In this document: positions 16,176 through 20,621 of the stretch, piece after piece | Layout: each line of letters opens with the position of its first letter | Position numbering within the stretch: position 1 is the stretch's first letter | Assembly: GCA_937138955.1 (NCBI GenBank) | Contig: CAKZPJ010000806.1 | Coordinates: 1-20,621, forward strand | Reading direction: 5' to 3' | Source of the DNA: an uncultured Flammeovirgaceae bacterium | GTDB taxonomy: Bacteria > Bacteroidota > Bacteroidia > Cytophagales > Cyclobacteriaceae | Length of the DNA stretch: 20,621 bases | Program-made: the position numbers and the translations under genes | The notes under the pieces: generated by a model | What the model was told of the DNA's origin: nothing | The model's input: only the letters and a program-made list of their open reading frames with translations | The model's database searches: none

Positions 16176-17282
16176 ATGCAGCATTCGGAAATTCCTCAGC
16201 GCCCCGCCGTACTACTTTTAGAAGATGGTACCCATTTTGAGGGTGAAGCCATTGGTAGAATTGGGATTAGCGGTGGAGAGATTTGTTTTAATACAGGTAT
16301 GACGGGTTATCAAGAAATTTATACCGACCCGTCGTACTACGGTCAAATTATTGTCAATACTACTGCCCATATTGGTAACTACGGTGTTCTGGATGAGGAA
16401 GAAGAATCTGAGCATCCACAAATACGTGCCATTGTAGTTAACTCCTTTTCAGATGGATACAGCCGTAATCAGGCTGATAGCGACCTTCAGAAATATTTGG
16501 AAGAACACCAAGTGGTAGGCATTACCAATATTGATACCAGAAAGCTAGTTCGGCACATTCGCTCTAAAGGTGCTATGAACGCTATTATTTCCTCCGAAGA
16601 CCTTTCGGTAGAATCATTGAAAAGCAAGTTGGCTGATGTTCCTTCCATGGATGGATTAGAGCTTTCCAGTGAAGTTTCTACGCAAGAAGCTTTTTTACTG
16701 GGCGATAATGATGCGTCTCGGCGAGTAGCCGTGCTAGATTTAGGGATTAAAACATCCATCTTGAATAATCTATTAGAACGAGGGTGTCAGTGTAAAGTGT
16801 TCCCAGCTCGTACTACCTACGCAGAGATGCTAGAGTGGAACCCTGATGGCTTCTTTATCTCTAATGGTCCTGGTGATCCGAGTGCGATGGATTATGCAGT
16901 TGAAACGGTGAAAGAAATTGTTAAAAACGATCATCCTCTGTTCGGAATATGCTTAGGGCATCAGCTACTGGGGTTAGCTAATGGTATCAGTACCTACAAA
17001 ATGCACCACGGACACCGGGGATTAAATCATCCGGTAAAGAACCTGACGACCGGCTTAAGTGAGATGACCTCCCAGAATCATGGCTTTTCCGTAGATTTAG
17101 ATAAGGCTAAAGATGCGAATGATGTGGAAGTGACGCATCTGAACCTAAATGATAATACAGTGGCCGGATTGCAGGTCAAAAACAAAAAAGCTTTTTCGGT
17201 ACAGTATCATCCGGAATCTTCGCCTGGCCCCCATGATTCACGCTATCTGTTTGATCAATTTGTATCGTTAATGGAGAAATAA
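16176..17282 (+). CDS. carA: Carbamoyl-phosphate synthase small (glutaminase) subunit
   Basis: Hydrolyses glutamine and passes ammonia to the large subunit (CarB) to make carbamoyl phosphate for pyrimidines and arginine. The 368 residues comprise an N-terminal CPSase small-chain domain (about 10-140, with CFNTGMTGYQEIYTDPSY) and a class I glutamine amidotransferase domain (about 183-365). The triad is visible: Cys259 in LFGICLGHQLLG, His345 and Glu347 in VQYHPESSPGP. The oxyanion-loop ISNGPGDPS is at 228-236. carB is not adjacent; eno follows 32 bases on. The gene starts 38 bases after the terminator; I see no convincing promoter box in that space. Confidence 0.97.
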   Translation: MQHSEIPQRPAVLLLEDGTHFEGEAIGRIGISGGEICFNTGMTGYQEIYTDPSYYGQIIVNTTAHIGNYGVLDEEEESEHPQIRAIVVNSFSDGYSRNQADSDLQKYLEEHQVVGITNIDTRKLVRHIRSKGAMNAIISSEDLSVESLKSKLADVPSMDGLELSSEVSTQEAFLLGDNDASRRVAVLDLGIKTSILNNLLERGCQCKVFPARTTYAEMLEWNPDGFFISNGPGDPSAMDYAVETVKEIVKNDHPLFGICLGHQLLGLANGISTYKMHHGHRGLNHPVKNLTTGLSEMTSQNHGFSVDLDKAKDANDVEVTHLNLNDNTVAGLQVKNKKAFSVQYHPESSPGPHDSRYLFDQFVSLMEK

Positions 17283-17311
17283 ATTATTTTTTGAAACTAA
17301 AAACTAACTAA

Positions 17312-18589
<1,278 letters not shown>

Positions 18590-18658
18590 AACAGCTGGAT
18601 AGAAAGAGGAAGAATATTTTTCCGGTAGAATTAGGTATATTGTTATAACTAAACAAAT

Positions 18659-18952
18659 ATGGAAGTACCGAAAATACCGTCGTGGCTAAGGAGTTTTTTC
18701 TTCCTCTTTACTGTAGGCTTTGTGCTGTGGATGTTCTTTCTCGACATCAACGATATTCCTTCTCAATTCCAAAGAAACCAGGATATACGCTCCCTAGAAC
18801 AAGAAAAGGATTTTTATAAGCGGGAAACAGAGAAGGTGAAGAGTGATCGTGAGAAGTTATTGACAGATGATGCTATGCTGGAGAAGTTTGCTCGCGAGAA
18901 ATATTTAATGAAAAAGCCCAGTGAAGATGTCTACGTACTTGAAAAGCAGTAA
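18659..18952 (+). CDS. DivIC/FtsB-type septum formation initiator family protein
   Basis: A 97-residue bitopic membrane protein with the layout of the DivIC/FtsB family, which bridges the division proteins FtsL and FtsQ at the septum. A short N-terminal cytoplasmic stretch precedes one membrane segment at about 12-29 (SFFFLFTVGFVLWMFFL). A coiled coil follows at about 40-70 (NQDIRSLEQEKDFYKRETEK). The C-terminal motif FAREKYLMKKPSEDVYVLE (77-95) matches the family end (AREKY-x-M-x-KP-x-E-x-VYVL). Genes of this family follow eno in many bacteria, which supports the call. It overlaps the next gene by 26 bases or more. A weak TATATTG at 18642-18648 is not good enough to call a promoter. Confidence 0.85.
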   Translation: MEVPKIPSWLRSFFFLFTVGFVLWMFFLDINDIPSQFQRNQDIRSLEQEKDFYKRETEKVKSDREKLLTDDAMLEKFAREKYLMKKPSEDVYVLEKQ

Positions 18953-19523
18953 GATCACTAACCGAGCCGGGTTTATATTGGTACTCTGGGGGGTGATTGG
19001 TATTAGTCAGTTTTCTGTTGCGCAGGAAGAGGGTCAAGACCAACCAAAGCAAGAAGATGAGAGCTATTACCAAAAGCCTTCTATTCTTGACAAATGGGCA
19101 CCGGGTGGAAATTTCAGTCTTCAGTTTGGAACAATAACCTACGTTGAGGTTTCACCGATGGTAGGCTATCGGTTTACTGATAAATTTACCGCCGGTCCGG
19201 GTTTTACCTATCGCTATTTTAAGATTCGGGGTTTTGAAGCCTCTAGTATCTATGGCCCTCGGGCCTTTGCTCGCTACGTGATTGGGCGACAGTTTTTTGT
19301 GCAGTCTGAGTACGAAAACCTTAGCGTAGCGATTGCTACGGGCGACCCACGAGAACCTATTACCCGCGAGTGGGTTCCGGGACTTTTTATCGGTGGTGGT
19401 TTATTCCAACCAATTGGTCAGAGAGCTGGTTTTATGGTTGGAGCATTCTATAACTTAAACTACGATAGTACACGACGCGTTTATAATAGTCCTTGGGTTT
19501 TTAACGCAGGTTTTACATTTTAG
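18927..19523 (+). CDS. Predicted outer-membrane beta-barrel protein, function unknown
   Basis: I do not recognise a named family. Starting at the ATG at 18927 gives 198 residues; an in-frame GTG at 18921 would add two. A Sec signal peptide is visible: a basic start, a hydrophobic run at about 14-29 (AGFILVLWGVIGISQF) and a likely cut after SVA32. After a polar, acidic stretch (33-47) the rest alternates hydrophobic and polar residues, with aromatic girdles and many Gly and Tyr (FTAGPGFTYRYFKIRGF, GPRAFARYVIGRQFFVQSEY, GFMVGAFYNLNY). It ends in FTF, the aromatic C-terminus expected for insertion by the Bam machinery. A small barrel of about 8 strands is likely. It overlaps the upstream gene out of frame and the end of the converging gene by 11 bases. 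Confidence 0.75.
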   Translation: MSTYLKSSKITNRAGFILVLWGVIGISQFSVAQEEGQDQPKQEDESYYQKPSILDKWAPGGNFSLQFGTITYVEVSPMVGYRFTDKFTAGPGFTYRYFKIRGFEASSIYGPRAFARYVIGRQFFVQSEYENLSVAIATGDPREPITREWVPGLFIGGGLFQPIGQRAGFMVGAFYNLNYDSTRRVYNSPWVFNAGFTF

Positions 19524-20598
19524 CAGGAAGCACTACGTCAAACTTCTCAGATAGCTGACGGAGGTCGTCGATTACTGGCGGTAATAACGGAACGCCCTGT
19601 TCTTTTCGCAATGCTTCTTGCTCTCGCTCTGGGTCCCCTGGAATAAGTACTTTCTCCTGACCATCAATAGTATTTGCTTTGCGGAAGGCAGCAATCCACT
19701 GATCCATGTGCTGTTTAAATTCTTCAATTGGACGGAAAGCATCCGCGCGCATCGCTCCTACGAAGTGCCCAATTCCTTGCCCTACTGGATTGGCTGAAGG
19801 TTCTAGAAAAGCAACAAATGGGGGCACCCAAGGTCCGTAGTTTGCTCCCGACAGCACCGCTGAGAAAATATCGACCCAAGCTCCCAAACAGTAGCCTTTA
19901 TGGCTTCCATGATCTTTATCACCACCCAAAGGCAATAATGCCCCCCCATTGGCTACTTCTTTGGGGTTTTGGGAAGGGGGTCCTTCGCTAGTTTGAATCC
20001 AACCCAGTGGTGCCGACTGATTCTTCCGCTGTAAAATCTCTAGCTTGCCATTGGCCACAGTGGTAGTAGCAAAGTCAGCTACGAAGGGCGGCTCATTGCC
20101 TGCTGGAACTGCTACCGCAATAGGATTGGTACCTAGTAAGCGTTCCTTAGAAAAAGTGGGGGCTACCAACGGACTGGCGTTGGTCATTGCCATACCAATC
20201 ATATCTTTTTGCAGTGGAAGCATAGCGTGGTGGCCCGCAATGCCAAAGTGGTTAGAGTTACGAATAGCTACCCAACCGGTGCCGACTTCATTGGCCTTTT
20301 GCATTGCAATCTGCATGGCTGCCGGAGCAACTACTAATCCTAGTCCCTGATCACCGTCTACTACGGCGGTACTAGGTGTTTGGTGAGTAATAGTAATATT
20401 GGGCTGAGAGTTGATTCGGCCTTTCTCCCATAGTCGAACGTACCCAATGAGCCGGGCAATTCCATGGGAATCAATACCTCGTAAGTCAGCGGAAGAAAGT
20501 ACTTGAGCGGCTAGTTCGGCTTGTTCGGTAGAGCAGCCTATTTTCTTAAAAATAGCGGTAGAAAAATCAGAAAGCGAGTTGGGGGCGAAATGTTCCAT
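19513..20598 (-). CDS. Malate/L-lactate dehydrogenase family oxidoreductase
   Basis: Member of the Ldh_2 family (the YlbC/AllD/YiaK/sulfolactate dehydrogenase type), NAD(P)-dependent 2-hydroxyacid dehydrogenases unrelated to the Rossmann LDH/MDH enzymes. I use the ATG at 20598 (MEHFAPNSL, 361 residues); the frame is open upstream to the window edge with a TTG at 20616, so a longer N-terminus is not excluded. Motifs: ADLRGIDSHGIARL with probable catalytic His45, VAIRNSNHFGIAGHH with His117, LLGTNPIAVAVPAG (154-167) and the HKGYCLGAW segment (233-241). The exact substrate cannot be told from sequence. It is the only minus-strand gene and converges on the barrel gene with no terminator between them. 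Confidence 0.88.
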   Translation of the reverse strand: MEHFAPNSLSDFSTAIFKKIGCSTEQAELAAQVLSSADLRGIDSHGIARLIGYVRLWEKGRINSQPNITITHQTPSTAVVDGDQGLGLVVAPAAMQIAMQKANEVGTGWVAIRNSNHFGIAGHHAMLPLQKDMIGMAMTNASPLVAPTFSKERLLGTNPIAVAVPAGNEPPFVADFATTTVANGKLEILQRKNQSAPLGWIQTSEGPPSQNPKEVANGGALLPLGGDKDHGSHKGYCLGAWVDIFSAVLSGANYGPWVPPFVAFLEPSANPVGQGIGHFVGAMRADAFRPIEEFKQHMDQWIAAFRKANTIDGQEKVLIPGDPEREQEALRKEQGVPLLPPVIDDLRQLSEKFDVVLPAKM

Positions 20599-20621
20599 AG
20601 TGATTAGGCAGGGCAACTGGT

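Noticed and set aside
18608..18623. Terminator after eno (GGAA / TTCC flanked by T-run)
   Set aside because: The T-run is inside the would-be stem and the remaining stem is only four pairs, so it is not a credible terminator.
19728..20350. Plus-strand ORFs of 87 and 101 residues opposite the dehydrogenase gene
   Set aside because: They lie antisense to a well-conserved coding region and show no recognisable motifs; shadows of the minus-strand gene.

Overview
The window is a stretch of a chromosome from a member of the Bacteroidota, most likely of the Cytophagales type. The lineage is inferred from three things. Where promoters can be seen they have the Bacteroidota form (TTTG, a spacer of about 19, then TAnnTTTG). 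Start codons are preceded by A/T-rich bases, not by Shine-Dalgarno sequences. S4, S14 and L36 have lost their zinc ligands, and L17 carries a long acidic tail. I cannot name a genus.

Layout. Bases 1-2091 are the end of a str-type operon: a 5'-truncated fusA (EF-G) and rpsJ (S10). A strong intrinsic terminator at 2114-2149 and a near-perfect promoter at 2234-2264 separate rpsJ from the next unit. Bases 2319-16074 form one long same-strand ribosomal cluster (S10, spc and alpha operons joined): rplC, rplD, rplW, rplB, rpsS, rplV, rpsC, rplP, rpmC, rpsQ, rplN, rplX, rplE, rpsN, then rpsH, rplF, rplR, rpsE, rpmD, rplO, secY, infA, rpmJ, rpsM, rpsK, rpsD, rpoA and rplQ. Most gaps in it are 1-15 bases. 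The two larger gaps are 8602-8681, with a likely internal promoter inside an inverted repeat, and 13220-13283, with a hairpin and a small overlapping ORF. A strong terminator at 16097-16137 closes the cluster.

Bases 16176-19523 carry carA (pyrimidine/arginine synthesis), eno (glycolysis), a small DivIC/FtsB-like division protein and a predicted outer-membrane beta-barrel protein of unknown function. From the right edge a malate/L-lactate dehydrogenase family gene runs on the minus strand, and its end overlaps the end of the barrel gene by 11 bases.

Together the cluster encodes 25 ribosomal proteins, the Sec translocon pore, initiation factor IF-1, elongation factor G (partial) and the RNA polymerase alpha subunit. 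I found no tRNA or rRNA gene, insertion sequence, CRISPR array, phage gene or defence system. There is no gene-free stretch over 300 bases; the longest is 2092-2318 (227 bases), which holds the terminator, promoter and leader. This is a conserved housekeeping region. The points worth a second look are regulatory (the rpsJ/rplC split, the rpsN/rpsH dyad, the rpsM/rpsK hairpin) and protein tails, not a new gene system.
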